Source: Chryseobacterium sp. 39-10
GTDB lineage: Bacteria; Bacteroidota; Bacteroidia; Flavobacteriales; Weeksellaceae
Assembly (NCBI GenBank): GCA_001898255.1
Contig: MKTK01000008.1
Location: forward strand, 82,809 to 146,808
Reading direction: 5' to 3'
Length of the DNA stretch: 64,000 nt
The notes beneath the pieces are model-generated. The model searched no databases. It was not told the origin of the DNA and was given only the letters and a program-made list of their open reading frames with translations. This document shows positions 55,096-64,000 of the stretch, one piece after another (positions within the stretch are counted from its first letter, which is position 1; every line of letters begins with the position of its first letter). The position numbers and the translations under genes are program-made.

Positions 55096-56673
55096 TTAGT
55101 GTACGGCATCGCTCACATCAATGACCTCTCTTCCCTTCTTTTGTTTTACAAACAATACGAACGGTATGCAAACCAAAAACAGAATACCTAAGTACAGAAA
55201 AACATCCATATACGACAAAACGGTTGCTTGCTTCATCACCGCCGAATCCAGCATTTTATACGCAGCATTAAGCGCTGCATCGGGCGTAAATCCCTTCTGA
55301 ACAAAACTTGCCTTTAATGCCAAAATCCTTTGCTGAACGTCAAAATTATTGGCATCCAAATGATTGGATAATGCAGCTCGGTGAACCGTGGTTTGATTGG
55401 CTATGAATGTGGTGATAGCCGCAATACCGAACGAGCCACCCAACTGTCGCATCATTCCTGTAAATGCTGCACCCTGACCTATTTCCTGACCTTTTAAAGT
55501 AGATAATGCCAACGATGTAATCGGAATAAAAAGTAATCCCAAACCTGCACCGCGCACAATCAACATCCAGAAAAAATCGGATTTGCCGGTATCGGGGGTT
55601 AAAATTTTATATCCCCAAAAACTGTATACAAAAAAGATGAGTAAACCGAGTGAAACCAACACCTGTTGTTTGGCTCCTCTAGTCAGTAACCTACCAATGA
55701 AGGGCATCATAAAAGCGGTAGTTAATGCGGCGGGAATCATCAATGCGCCCGATTGAAGCGCAGTCCAACCCAAGATGCTTTGGGTGTAAAGTGGAATAAT
55801 GAAAGTAGAACCATAAAGACCGAACCCAAGGATAAACGACATCACTGTACCAATCCTCAAATTTCCATTTTTTAATACCCGAAGTTCAACGATAGGATAA
55901 CGGAACGTAAATTCTCTCCACAAAAAAAGGATAAATCCTACCACGGCCGTTACCGTTAGAATAATAATAACATGGCTATCGAACCAATCTTCCTCGTGCC
56001 CTTTTTCTAAAATATACTGTAAAGATCCAACAAATGCTGCCAGTAATACAATACCAAGCCAATCCACATCTTTCGCTTTTCTTTTTTCTGCATACCGAGG
56101 ACTCCTCACAAACTGCAAAGTCATTAATGTGGCGGCAATTCCGATGGGAATATTGATGTAAAAAATATAAGGCCAGGAAAAATTATCAACAATGTAACCA
56201 CCCAGCGGCGGCCCCAAAGTAGGGCCAATTATTACCCCCAAACCGTAGATTGCCTGCGCCATGCTTCTTTTCTCAATAGGATAAGATTCGGTAATAATGG
56301 TTTGGGAAGTCACCAACAATGCTCCACCGCCAATTCCCTGCATAAGCCGAAAAAAGACAAGCTCCCAAATATTGGTTGCATTGCCGCAAAGAAAAGAGAA
56401 AATGGTAAAGATAATAATGGAGGCCGCAAAATAATTACGCCGCCCAAACTGCTGGGAAAGCCAACTGGTCATAGGCACAATAATCACATTTCCAATGGCG
56501 TACGCGGTAATAACCCATCCAACTTCCGAAAGCGTGGCGCCCAAGTTTCCCTTCATTTCATTAAGAGCAACATTGACAATCGTGGAATCCACAATCTCCA
56601 AAAGTGCGCAAAGAATGGCTGTAATGGTAATAATGACACGTCTTGCGCCGTATTCAACTAATGAATCTTCCAT
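55096..56673 (-). CDS. emrB: DHA2-family MFS drug exporter (EmrB-like)
   Basis: 525 residues, fourteen transmembrane helices. Motif A-like loop SQQFGRRNYFAAS follows helix 2, and the DHA2 signature LEIVDSTIVNVALNEM is in helix 1. GLGVIIGPTLGPPLGGYIVDN is the helix 5 motif C of proton-antiport drug exporters. It is last in the run tetR - tolC - emrA - emrB and should expel hydrophobic toxic compounds through the adaptor and outer-membrane channel encoded upstream. Confidence 0.93.
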   Translation of the reverse strand: MEDSLVEYGARRVIITITAILCALLEIVDSTIVNVALNEMKGNLGATLSEVGWVITAYAIGNVIIVPMTSWLSQQFGRRNYFAASIIIFTIFSFLCGNATNIWELVFFRLMQGIGGGALLVTSQTIITESYPIEKRSMAQAIYGLGVIIGPTLGPPLGGYIVDNFSWPYIFYINIPIGIAATLMTLQFVRSPRYAEKRKAKDVDWLGIVLLAAFVGSLQYILEKGHEEDWFDSHVIIILTVTAVVGFILFLWREFTFRYPIVELRVLKNGNLRIGTVMSFILGFGLYGSTFIIPLYTQSILGWTALQSGALMIPAALTTAFMMPFIGRLLTRGAKQQVLVSLGLLIFFVYSFWGYKILTPDTGKSDFFWMLIVRGAGLGLLFIPITSLALSTLKGQEIGQGAAFTGMMRQLGGSFGIAAITTFIANQTTVHRAALSNHLDANNFDVQQRILALKASFVQKGFTPDAALNAAYKMLDSAVMKQATVLSYMDVFLYLGILFLVCIPFVLFVKQKKGREVIDVSDAVH

Positions 56674-56739
56674 ACTGAAGTGTAAATGCAGTTTTTAAAT
56701 CAAAATTAGAATGAAGATCCAACTGCCTATTTACTTTTT

Positions 56740-57849
56740 TTATTTAAGAACTACTGTGGTTTGCACGTTCATCCCTGCGCGAAGTTTTTTCATCACTGCC
56801 GGATCAAGTTTTTCAAAATCAATACGCACCGGAAGCCGTTGCACCACCTTCACGAAATTTCCACTGGCATTATCCGGAGGCAAAATTGAAAATGAAGAAC
56901 CTGTCGCAGGTGAAAAAGAGGAAACAACACCGCTAAATTGCTGGTCGGGGAAAGCATCAATTTTGATTTCTACCTTCTGGCCTTCCACCATTTTGGAGAG
57001 TTGGGTTTCTTTAAAATTAGCAACAACCCATTTATCATTATTGCGAACCAAGCTAAACAACTGCGAGCCGGCTTGTAAAAACTGACCTTTTTGAACAGGC
57101 ACTTTCGCCACAAAACCATCTTCAGGAGCCAAAACGACGGTGTAAGACAAATTGAGTTTGGCATTATCAACATCAACCTCACGCTGTTTAACGACGGCAC
57201 TGGCTACGCCAATCTGCTCAGAAGTTGCCACCGTTTGCGAATTGACAATCCCAGTTTGCTGAGAGACCTGGTTTTTTTGGTCTACCAATACCTGCAACTG
57301 TTTATCTGCAGACTGTTTTGCGGCCAATGCAGTTTCATACTGTTGTTGCGTAATGGTGTGATCTTTCACCAAATTAGCATATCTCTTCAGGTCCTGCGTT
57401 GTTTTCCACACATTCACCTTTGCAGCCTCAATCTGCGCATTGGCTGTACTGATCGCGGCTTGGGTTGAGTTGATATTTTGCGCCGCCGCATTGGTTGATG
57501 CTTTTGCCGTTTGTACATTGCTTCTGGCCGTTCCTAATGCCGCAATCGCCGACTCTAAAGCCATCTTCTGATCGCGATTGTCAAGCACAATCAATGTATC
57601 GCCTTTTTTTACAAACTGGTTGTCTTTCACTTTTACTTCGGTTACATAACCAGATATTTTCGAAATAACAGGGCTCATATTAGACGCAATTTGTGCATCA
57701 TCGGTTTCTTCATGGTTTTGACCGTACGAATATGCACGGTAACCGAAGAATCCTCCAATCAGTACTACTGCGGCAAGAATAATAGGAAACAATAATGATT
57801 TTTTCTTTTTAGGTTCCGGGAAAAGTTCCGGTTCGTGGGTATTGCTCAT
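56740..57849 (-). CDS. emrA: HlyD-family adaptor of the MFS exporter (EmrA-like)
   Basis: 369 residues. One N-terminal membrane helix (18-40) is followed by a biotinyl-lipoyl-like strand SGYVTEVKVKDNQFVKKGDTL, a long coiled-coil hairpin rich in Ala and Gln, then VLAPEDGFVAKVPVQKGQFL. It bridges EmrB and the outer-membrane channel. It lies 66 bases before emrB and 108 bases after tolC on the same strand. The frame is intact, unlike the RND adaptor nearby. Confidence 0.93.
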   Translation of the reverse strand: MSNTHEPELFPEPKKKKSLLFPIILAAVVLIGGFFGYRAYSYGQNHEETDDAQIASNMSPVISKISGYVTEVKVKDNQFVKKGDTLIVLDNRDQKMALESAIAALGTARSNVQTAKASTNAAAQNINSTQAAISTANAQIEAAKVNVWKTTQDLKRYANLVKDHTITQQQYETALAAKQSADKQLQVLVDQKNQVSQQTGIVNSQTVATSEQIGVASAVVKQREVDVDNAKLNLSYTVVLAPEDGFVAKVPVQKGQFLQAGSQLFSLVRNNDKWVVANFKETQLSKMVEGQKVEIKIDAFPDQQFSGVVSSFSPATGSSFSILPPDNASGNFVKVVQRLPVRIDFEKLDPAVMKKLRAGMNVQTTVVLK

Positions 57850-57957
57850 TGTAAGTTATTTTTAGTTTGTCGGATCAGGGAATGCTTGTTAGTTTGTTGA
57901 TCCCATTTTAATTAAAGTAGACAAGTAGAAAGATGGTCATTCGTATAGTGCCATTAG

Positions 57958-59256
57958 TTACAATCCTGATGATTGCAATAGTTTTCGGTAAGCCAACATT
58001 GCATCAGCTTTTGCATTTATAACATTCACGTTGGCAGAAATTTGTGCGGTATCGGCATCCAAAAGTTCGGTAATGGTTGCCAATCCGTTATTGTATTTGT
58101 TATTCACCACCCTATAATTTTCGTTGGCTTGTGCTGCTGCTTTTTCGTAAACACCAATTCTTTTCTGAGCGAATTGTGAGTTCTGAAAATCACGATTCAC
58201 TTCAAGCTTTATCTGGTCGTACAGCAGTTCTTGGCCAAGTTCGATTTGGCGCTCCTTCGATTGTGCCTTCAGCAAAGATGAATTTTTCTTCCAGAGATTG
58301 TCCACATTATACTGCACACCAATCCCAATATTTGCCGCGTTGGTAACTGTAAGAATATTGGGTACGTCTGCAGCAATATAACCACCGGTTAGTGCAATAC
58401 TTGGCCAATGTTCAGCTTTGGCAGCTTTGGTCCCAAGTGCGGCGGCCTTCTTTTGATAATCGAATGCTTGGAGATCTCTTCTGTTTGACGTCGCCTGTTC
58501 CATATAATAGGTAATGGTTTTACTATCAGGATCTGCAAGTGCTGTGATGTAGTTGGGGTCTGTTTCTATCATCGTTGTTTCAGGTAAACCCAGCATCAAA
58601 TCCATATTGATATTGGCAATACTGGCGCTGTTTTGTGCGTCCAGCAACTGCAATTCCACATCCGAGGTTTGAAGATTGGCCTTTAGCCGGTCGTTCTTGG
58701 CAACAATTCCGTTGTTTTCAAGTTTCTGGAAAGATTCGTCACGCTTTTTTGAAGCCATCAGATTTTCTTCCAAAACCTTAATGGCTTGATGGGCTTTGAA
58801 TAAATTATTGTAGGCCTGCGATACCGTATAAGCCATCGCCATCTGATCATTCTGAGTACTAAGTTTCGCCGCTTCCACAAGAAATTTTGCAGACTGTATT
58901 CCGTATTGTACCCTTCCTCCAGCAAAAAGCGGAAGCGAAGCAGACACATTTCCAAAAAAAGCAGAATGAGCTTTTGGCGCACCACCACCCTGACCTGAAG
59001 GCAACATTTTGAGATCCACATTGGCATTGGCGAGCGCAAGTGCACTACCGGAAACTTTAAGGGTAGGCAGCATTCCGTTTTTTGCATCAACAACATTGGC
59101 CAGTGCGTCTAGTATTTTTTGCTGATCAATCTGCAGATTTTTGGAGTTCTGAATTCCCAGTGCCACTGCTTCATCCAAGGTGAGCATTCTCTTTTCCTGA
59201 GCGCTTAATAATGCCGCTCCTAATAGTAGAAATAGCCCTAATTTATTTTTCTTCAT
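57958..59256 (-). CDS. TolC-family outer-membrane efflux channel
   Basis: 432 residues. The signal peptide ends LLSAQEKR. LTLDEAVALGIQNSKNLQIDQQK is the opening TolC helix and the second repeat begins near RRDLQAFDYQKKAA, with AEHWPSIALTGGYI after it. YNNGLATITELLDADT is the conserved last helix. It should work with EmrA/EmrB encoded downstream. Its start overlaps the end of tetR by 14 bases. Confidence 0.93.
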   Translation of the reverse strand: MKKNKLGLFLLLGAALLSAQEKRMLTLDEAVALGIQNSKNLQIDQQKILDALANVVDAKNGMLPTLKVSGSALALANANVDLKMLPSGQGGGAPKAHSAFFGNVSASLPLFAGGRVQYGIQSAKFLVEAAKLSTQNDQMAMAYTVSQAYNNLFKAHQAIKVLEENLMASKKRDESFQKLENNGIVAKNDRLKANLQTSDVELQLLDAQNSASIANINMDLMLGLPETTMIETDPNYITALADPDSKTITYYMEQATSNRRDLQAFDYQKKAAALGTKAAKAEHWPSIALTGGYIAADVPNILTVTNAANIGIGVQYNVDNLWKKNSSLLKAQSKERQIELGQELLYDQIKLEVNRDFQNSQFAQKRIGVYEKAAAQANENYRVVNNKYNNGLATITELLDADTAQISANVNVINAKADAMLAYRKLLQSSGL

Positions 59257-59866
59257 ACCCTAAAAGGTCTTTTAATATTTGTTTAATGTGCTGTCTCAAA
59301 TCGTTGAAGTATTCTGTTTTATATGCTTCCTCACTACTTTTATTCCCGCTGTATTCCCTATACATCTTCAAACCATTAAATGCATAAAATACAGTCCCGA
59401 TGATGGTGGCATGCGCCAATTCAACTTTTGGCTTTTTAGTAAAGACCTTATTTTCGAACCCTTTGTTCAGCAGTTCGTTATACCCGCCTATAAATCCGAG
59501 TTTGGAGCGCTTTAGAATCTCGTTGATTCTTGGATTTTTATTGGTAATTTGCTCCGTTTGCATTACCCTGTAAAATTCTTTCAGCTGCTCTACCCTATCG
59601 ATATATCGGTTGACCACCATGATGAGCTTTTCCCATTCATTGAGGTTCTGCTTTGCAACAATTTCCTTCATAAAACTCGTGCTCTCTTTCATTCGGTATT
59701 CAAAAAGATTTTCCAACAATTGCTCTTTAGAACCGAAATAATACGAGATCATGGAGACATTCACATTGGCAGCCGTCGATATTTCCCGCGTAGAAGTGGC
59801 ATCGAAACCCTTTTCGGCAAAAAGTTTTTCCGCAGCGAATAAAATATTTTCTTCTTTTGAAATCAT
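59243..59866 (-). CDS. TetR/AcrR-family repressor of the efflux operon
   Basis: 207 residues from the ATG at 59866. The N-terminal helix-turn-helix is LFAEKGFDATSTREISTAAN with VNVSMISYYFGSKEQLL as the recognition helix and its anchor. The C-terminal ligand-binding domain is all helical. It heads the tetR-tolC-emrA-emrB run, and a perfect 16-bp palindrome covers the -33 box of its promoter, so it should repress its own operon until a drug binds. Confidence 0.93.
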   Translation of the reverse strand: MISKEENILFAAEKLFAEKGFDATSTREISTAANVNVSMISYYFGSKEQLLENLFEYRMKESTSFMKEIVAKQNLNEWEKLIMVVNRYIDRVEQLKEFYRVMQTEQITNKNPRINEILKRSKLGFIGGYNELLNKGFENKVFTKKPKVELAHATIIGTVFYAFNGLKMYREYSGNKSSEEAYKTEYFNDLRQHIKQILKDLLGYEEK

Positions 59867-59889
59867 GATGATCACATTTTTGACGGGTG

Positions 59890-59919
59890 CAAAGGTAACA
59901 AACATTTGAAATTAATCAA
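59890..59919 (-). promoter_or_regulatory. tetR operon promoter
   Basis: On the minus strand TTG (59919-59917), 19 bases and TACCTTTG (59897-59890) form a near-ideal Bacteroidota promoter, giving a leader of about 20 bases before the tetR ATG. Confidence 0.7.
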
Positions 59920-59929
59920 TCGATTGATT
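59914..59929. promoter_or_regulatory. TetR operator candidate (16-bp palindrome)
   Basis: AATCAATCGATTGATT is a perfect palindrome that covers the -33 element of the tetR promoter. Position and symmetry fit a TetR-family operator. Confidence 0.65.
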
Positions 59930-59932
59930 GAC

Positions 59933-60182
59933 TTTTTCCAACAAGTTCATTTAAAATTAATATTGCGCTGCTAAACATACTGTCCCATTGCAGGAAAACA
60001 GTTAAAAAATTCAAAGCAATATTTAAACTTCCCTTATGAGAACAGCTCTATTACAAAAAGGTTGAGAAGATCAGAAAAAGCTAAACTAACCTCTGCAGTA
60101 AATCTATAAGATCGCACAGATTATTATGATTTAAAATGAAAAGAAAAAAACGATAGCTTTCTGCAAACAATAAGATCGCGCT
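59933..60182. other. Gene-free stretch between the tetR promoter and holB
   Basis: AT-rich, with only very short frames on both strands. I see no gene, terminator hairpin or repeat that stands out. It must hold the end of the holB transcript. Confidence 0.4.
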
Positions 60183-61301
60183 TTACGGTTTTTTGTGGAT
60201 GTAACGGGAAAGTTTAATGCCCATGTCGGTCCACACAATTTTAGGATTGGCGTTGCGCTCCAGGTGATAGGCGGCTCCCGAAATCTCATCCAGAATTGCC
60301 ACAATATTTGCCCCGTGAATATAGGAGGAAAATGCATCCCATTTGAAACCACTGGCATCAATCTTCTTATACACCAAATCACTGCTGCCGTAATTTTGCA
60401 GCAAAGCAAGGCGAAACATTTCGGCACAAAAACTAAGGAAATTTTTCTGCTTTTCCTTGTTCCATGCGGCTATTCCGCGCGCCCACAATACAATATTCTT
60501 CAGAAATTCTGGTTTCTTTTTCACCTGAAAGGCATCTCGCACCCAGCTAATGAACAGCTGGTCGAATTCAGCGTCGGATTGATCGGCATTCAATAATTTC
60601 TGTGCCAAATTCCAGTTTCCCTGCGCCTGAAAAACAAGTCCATCTATATCAAGCGTACCTGCAGCAGGATTATTTTGTAGCTTCTTCCTGATGGCTTCAT
60701 CGTCTATTCTGGGAATTTCGACAACCTGCGTACGCGAAAGTATGGTGGGTAATATATGATCGGAAGATTCGGCAGTAAGAATAATGTAGGTTCCTTTTGG
60801 TGGCTCTTCCAGGAATTTTAGAAATTTATTGGCCGCAGGAATATTCATTTTATCGGCTTGCCAAACGATAAGAATTTTGCTGCCGCCTTCAAAACTCTTC
60901 AGCGAAAATTTCTGATTGAGCTCATCAATTTCGTCGGCATAAATGGTGAGTTGCTTGTTTTCAGATTCCAATATTCTGCTCCAGTCTTCATCGTCGGCAT
61001 AAGGATTTTCCAGAATCATCTCCCGAAATTTTTCGTGGAAAGCCGAAGACAGCCCTGCTTTTTTTTCTTTAAAGACCGGGAAACTAAAATGCAAATCGAG
61101 GTGATTCAATGTTTCTACTTTCGAGGCAGAAGTTTCGTTTTCTTTGCGGAAAACTTCTTTGGCAAAAGCCATTGCCAATGGTAAAGTACCATAACCGTCT
61201 TTGCCCACAAACAATTGCGCATGGCTCACCCTATTATCGTTGATGCTCTCTTTCAGCAATTTGCAAAGTTTCTCCTGACCTACAATTTGTTCCCAGTTCA
61301 T
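60183..61301 (-). CDS. holB: DNA polymerase III subunit delta-prime (clamp loader)
   Basis: 372 residues. MNWEQIVGQEKLCKLL and SINDNRVSHAQLFVGKDGYGTLPLA match the start of delta-prime, where the Walker A is degenerate (GKDGYGT). KILIVWQADKMNIPAANKFLKFLEEPP and LTAESSDHILPTILSRTQVVEIP are the classic segments, with SRT as the sensor/SRC-like trans-acting motif. It helps load the sliding clamp. The gene is single and divergent from the barrel-lptC run. Confidence 0.9.
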   Translation of the reverse strand: MNWEQIVGQEKLCKLLKESINDNRVSHAQLFVGKDGYGTLPLAMAFAKEVFRKENETSASKVETLNHLDLHFSFPVFKEKKAGLSSAFHEKFREMILENPYADDEDWSRILESENKQLTIYADEIDELNQKFSLKSFEGGSKILIVWQADKMNIPAANKFLKFLEEPPKGTYIILTAESSDHILPTILSRTQVVEIPRIDDEAIRKKLQNNPAAGTLDIDGLVFQAQGNWNLAQKLLNADQSDAEFDQLFISWVRDAFQVKKKPEFLKNIVLWARGIAAWNKEKQKNFLSFCAEMFRLALLQNYGSSDLVYKKIDASGFKWDAFSSYIHGANIVAILDEISGAAYHLERNANPKIVWTDMGIKLSRYIHKKP

Positions 61302-61492
61302 GGGGTAAAAATAAGAAAAACGGTTTTAATTAAAAACTTACTGTAGCTATTTTAATAGTGAGCGTTGCACTTTTTAGATGATGCCTTGGCCCATGTACTA
61401 TCGCTTTTACACTTAACAAACTTTAACCAAAGGAAATTTTCACAATTCAGTAATAATTAAGATATTTGCGCATTATTTTCAAAAAATAAAGA

Positions 61493-62767
61493 ATGAAAAA
61501 ACTTTTTGTTTTACCACTCGTTGCTGCAAGCTTTTTTATGGATGCACAATCGATTGGTAATTCTCCTTACGCTGCGTTCGGAATTGGCGATGTGAAGTAT
61601 GATAACACAGTGGATGTTAGCGCGATGGGCGGTATTTCTACGGCTTACATTTGGGATTTTAATAACAATTTCAATTTTAGTAATCCGGCTGCGAATAAAA
61701 ACCTGCAACTCGCCACACTAAAAGTGGAGGGAACAAACGAAAACAACTTTTTCAAAACCAATGAAGGTAACTTGAACATTACCAAGCACTCAACCTATTT
61801 GTCTAATATCACGATTGCTTTCCCTATTTCTAAAAATGTGAAGTTTGGGATGGGCTACCAACCATACAGCTCTAAGAAGTATTCCATTATTCGCCAACAA
61901 AAGGTGGATGATGTTGTCAACAGGTATGATATTTTCACTGGTGAGGGATCTTTAAGTACCGTTCAGGCAGCGCTTTCCTACCAGGTTACTCCGGAATTTG
62001 CATTGGGGTTGAGAACAAATTTCTTTTTCGGAAATTTGTATGATCTGAATGAAGTGGCCTATTCGGATTCAGAATTGCTGAATGGTTACGAAACCAAAAA
62101 TAAGATTAAATCATTTAATTTTACTTTAGGAACGGCCTACCAAAAAAATGTTGCCAAGGACAGAAAACTGACGTTAGGTGGAACATTTACATTTGGTAAT
62201 ACAGGACAAATGGAAACTTTGTACACCAACAGTACGTATTTTTACACCACAGGTCAGGTAAAAAATAATATTGCTATTCTGGATCAAAAGCAAAATAACC
62301 AGAAAAACCTGATTCCGATGGAATTCTCTTTAGGAGCAGGTTATGGCCGTGATGCTAGATGGTTTTTTGGAACACAGTTCAACTTTAAAAAAGGAGAAAC
62401 CGTACAGTTTTTAGGAAATCCTTTTCAAAATCATAATTCATATCGCATTGCTGCGGGTGGTTGGTATTTGCCCAATTATAATAACTTCCGTAATTACTTT
62501 TCTCGCGTCACTTATCGTTATGGTGCATATTATGAAAAAGGCAATCTGCAACTTAACGGCACCAACATTAATCAGTTTGCAATTACCGGAGGTGTTACAT
62601 TACCTTTCGAAAACCGTGGGGCAAGCCGAATGAGCGGAATTGACCTTGGGGTTGAACTGGGACAAAGAGGAACAACTGCCAACAACTTGGTTCGTCAGAA
62701 TTTTGTTAATTTAAAAATAGGCATCAACTTTGCCGACCGTTGGTTTGTGAAACGTTTGTATGATTAA
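61493..62767 (+). CDS. Outer-membrane beta-barrel protein
   Basis: 424 residues. The signal peptide ends FFMDAQ. The rest is alternating polar/hydrophobic strands with aromatic girdles (YLSNITIAFPISKNVKFGMGY, SLSTVQAALSYQV, FALGLRTNFFFG, EFSLGAGYGRDARWFFG), a FadL/OmpP1-like or generic barrel pattern. The NSPYAAFGIGD start is frequent in a conserved Bacteroidota barrel family. Its cargo is unknown. It lies 3 bases before lptC, which suggests a role near LPS transport or the outer membrane. Confidence 0.8.
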   Translation: MKKLFVLPLVAASFFMDAQSIGNSPYAAFGIGDVKYDNTVDVSAMGGISTAYIWDFNNNFNFSNPAANKNLQLATLKVEGTNENNFFKTNEGNLNITKHSTYLSNITIAFPISKNVKFGMGYQPYSSKKYSIIRQQKVDDVVNRYDIFTGEGSLSTVQAALSYQVTPEFALGLRTNFFFGNLYDLNEVAYSDSELLNGYETKNKIKSFNFTLGTAYQKNVAKDRKLTLGGTFTFGNTGQMETLYTNSTYFYTTGQVKNNIAILDQKQNNQKNLIPMEFSLGAGYGRDARWFFGTQFNFKKGETVQFLGNPFQNHNSYRIAAGGWYLPNYNNFRNYFSRVTYRYGAYYEKGNLQLNGTNINQFAITGGVTLPFENRGASRMSGIDLGVELGQRGTTANNLVRQNFVNLKIGINFADRWFVKRLYD

Positions 62768-62770
62768 TAC

Positions 62771-63361
62771 ATGAATTTCGCCCGAAAAATATACCGTAAA
62801 AATATAGCCGCCATCTATGGTTGTGCTATATTTTTTGCGCTTATCTCCTGTGATGAAGATCTTACGCAGATCAACAAAAATCGCAACAACAATTTTCCTT
62901 CACAAATCATTAATAACGCCAATATTATTCAGCGCGATTCCGGAATCATCAAGCTTAGGGCAACGGCGCCACTGATTGAGAAATATGAATTTATCGATTC
63001 ACCTTATGTGGTGGCTAAAAAGGGAATCAGTATCCTTTTTTATGATAAAACAAAACCCAAGCAACCCGGAAAAATTACCGCTAAATATGCGAAATTTAAC
63101 GAAAAAAGAAAAATGTACGAAGCCCGGGGAAATGTAAAAATCGTCACCAGCGAAAATCAAATTTTTGCCATGCAATCGGTAAAATGGGATCAGGTGAAAA
63201 GATTGATTTATACCTCCGACACCGTTTTTGTAACAGATAAAGACGGCTCCACATTAGTAGGCGCCCAAGGGATGAAAGCCAAAGACGACTTTTCCGAGTA
63301 CACCTTCTTTAACAATTCGGGGAACATCAATGCCAAAAAAATACCGGAAAAGAGCAAGTAA
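62771..63361 (+). CDS. lptC: LPS-transport protein LptC
   Basis: 196 residues. A hydrophobic N terminus ends ALISC, which may be a lipoprotein signal in this lineage. The core is the OstA-like/LptC fold: KLRATAPLIEKYEF, ITAKYAKFNEKRKMYEARGNV and VKWDQVKRLIYTSDTVFVT. LptC takes LPS from LptBFG and passes it to LptA on the way to the outer membrane. It starts 3 bases after the barrel gene and is in the same transcript; anmK follows after 55 bases. Confidence 0.88.
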   Translation: MNFARKIYRKNIAAIYGCAIFFALISCDEDLTQINKNRNNNFPSQIINNANIIQRDSGIIKLRATAPLIEKYEFIDSPYVVAKKGISILFYDKTKPKQPGKITAKYAKFNEKRKMYEARGNVKIVTSENQIFAMQSVKWDQVKRLIYTSDTVFVTDKDGSTLVGAQGMKAKDDFSEYTFFNNSGNINAKKIPEKSK

Positions 63362-63416
63362 TTCATTTGTTTTGCTCTTTTAATTCTTTTCAATACATTT
63401 AATTAAATTTTCAGGA

Positions 63417-64000
63417 ATGTACGAAGCTATCGGTTTAATGTCGGGCACCAGTATGGATGGTTTGGATATTTGCCACGCCAGTTTTGAAAAAAATACAGGC
63501 GGGACGTGGAATTATCAAATCCTGAACGCCGAAACCATTCCCTACTCCCCAACATGGGAAAAGCAACTTCGAAATGCCATCCATCTTTCTTCAGAAGATC
63601 TGCTTGCACTGCATACAGCGTACGGATTTTTTTTGGGAGAAACCACCAAAGCTTTCATTGACCGGCATCAGCTTACCGACATTGATGTCGTCAGTTCCCA
63701 CGGACACACCGTTTTTCATCAGCCACAACGAAAATTTACCCTGCAAATCGGTGACGGACGTGCCATTAAAATAGTGAATAAAATTCCGGTGGTTTACGAT
63801 TTCAGGAGTCAGGACGTTTTGCTGGGCGGCAACGGTGCGCCATTGGTTCCTATCGGTGATGAACTTATTTTTTCAGAATTTGACGCCTGCCTGAATATTG
63901 GCGGCTTCTCGAATATTTCCTTTAAAAAAGATGGGCAAAGAATAGGTTTTGATATTTGCCCCGTCAACATTGTGCTGAATGCGCTGTCTCAAAAACTCGG
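63417..64000 (+). CDS. anmK: Anhydro-N-acetylmuramic acid kinase (cut by window edge)
   Basis: The ATG at 63417 begins MYEAIGLMSGTSMDGLDI, the family phosphate-binding signature. VVSSHGHTVFHQPQ, YDFRSQDVLLGGNGAPLVP and CLNIGGFSNISF follow. About 194 codons are present, roughly half the gene. It phosphorylates anhydro-MurNAc during cell-wall recycling. The frame is open to the window end. Confidence 0.93.
   Translation, partial: MYEAIGLMSGTSMDGLDICHASFEKNTGGTWNYQILNAETIPYSPTWEKQLRNAIHLSSEDLLALHTAYGFFLGETTKAFIDRHQLTDIDVVSSHGHTVFHQPQRKFTLQIGDGRAIKIVNKIPVVYDFRSQDVLLGGNGAPLVPIGDELIFSEFDACLNIGGFSNISFKKDGQRIGFDICPVNIVLNALSQKL

Overview
The window is core chromosome of a low-GC Bacteroidota bacterium, most likely a flavobacterium of the Chryseobacterium/Kaistella (Weeksellaceae) type. 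The grounds are: a short primary sigma factor of the Bacteroidota kind, repeated TAnnTTTG -7 promoter elements, almost no Shine-Dalgarno sequences, a type IX secretion sorting tail, an RRM/Gly-rich RNA-binding protein, BlaI/M56 pairs and DUF2911 and DUF4153 proteins. No insertion sequence, prophage, CRISPR array or rRNA is visible. One tRNA is present, tRNA-Leu(CAG). The window starts inside an S9 peptidase gene and ends inside anmK.

Layout. 1-5.1 kb: secreted peptidases (S9, M1, M28), a PH-like membrane protein and a small holin-like membrane protein. 5.2-10 kb: tRNA-Leu, then a complete cyanophycin module, with cphA on the minus strand facing away from cphB and an isoaspartyl peptidase gene on the plus strand. 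10-15 kb: a topoisomerase IV operon, parE - small membrane protein - parC. 15.2-18 kb: AIM24-like protein, FMN reductase, ychF. 18.1-20.8 kb: an autoregulated blaI-M56 pair and a YdcH-like protein. 20.9-24.7 kb: a membrane pyrophosphatase fused to an OmpA domain, then the soluble pyrophosphatase. 24.7-32.5 kb: acyltransferase, FemAB-like protein, radC, LolD-like ATPase, pyruvate dehydrogenase E2 and E1-alpha, and a PAP2-like protein. 32.5-39 kb: a second BlaI-like regulator with a DUF4153 membrane protein, an RNA-binding protein, an aldo/keto reductase, a T9SS cargo protein and the primary sigma factor. 39-46 kb: etfAB, an M20 dipeptidase, an OmpA lipoprotein, a GNAT enzyme, Ada and a DUF2911 protein. 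46-48.5 kb: a LytTR membrane regulator and an intradiol-dioxygenase-like lipoprotein with an added CxxC domain. 48.6-60 kb: two multidrug-efflux loci back to back. The RND operon carries two separate inactivating lesions, while the tetR-tolC-emrA-emrB operon is intact. 60-64 kb: holB, an outer-membrane barrel, lptC and anmK.

The genes point to a cell that can store nitrogen and carbon as cyanophycin and remobilise it through CphB and the isoaspartyl peptidase. It can recycle pyrophosphate with a K+-dependent membrane pump that may be tethered to peptidoglycan, plus a soluble enzyme. It appears to have lost one RND pump while keeping an EmrAB-type pump whose TetR operator can be read directly in the sequence. 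The most unusual items are the pyrophosphatase-OmpA fusion, the dioxygenase with a thioredoxin-like tail, the 23-residue repeats in the M56 protein and the doubly broken RND operon.
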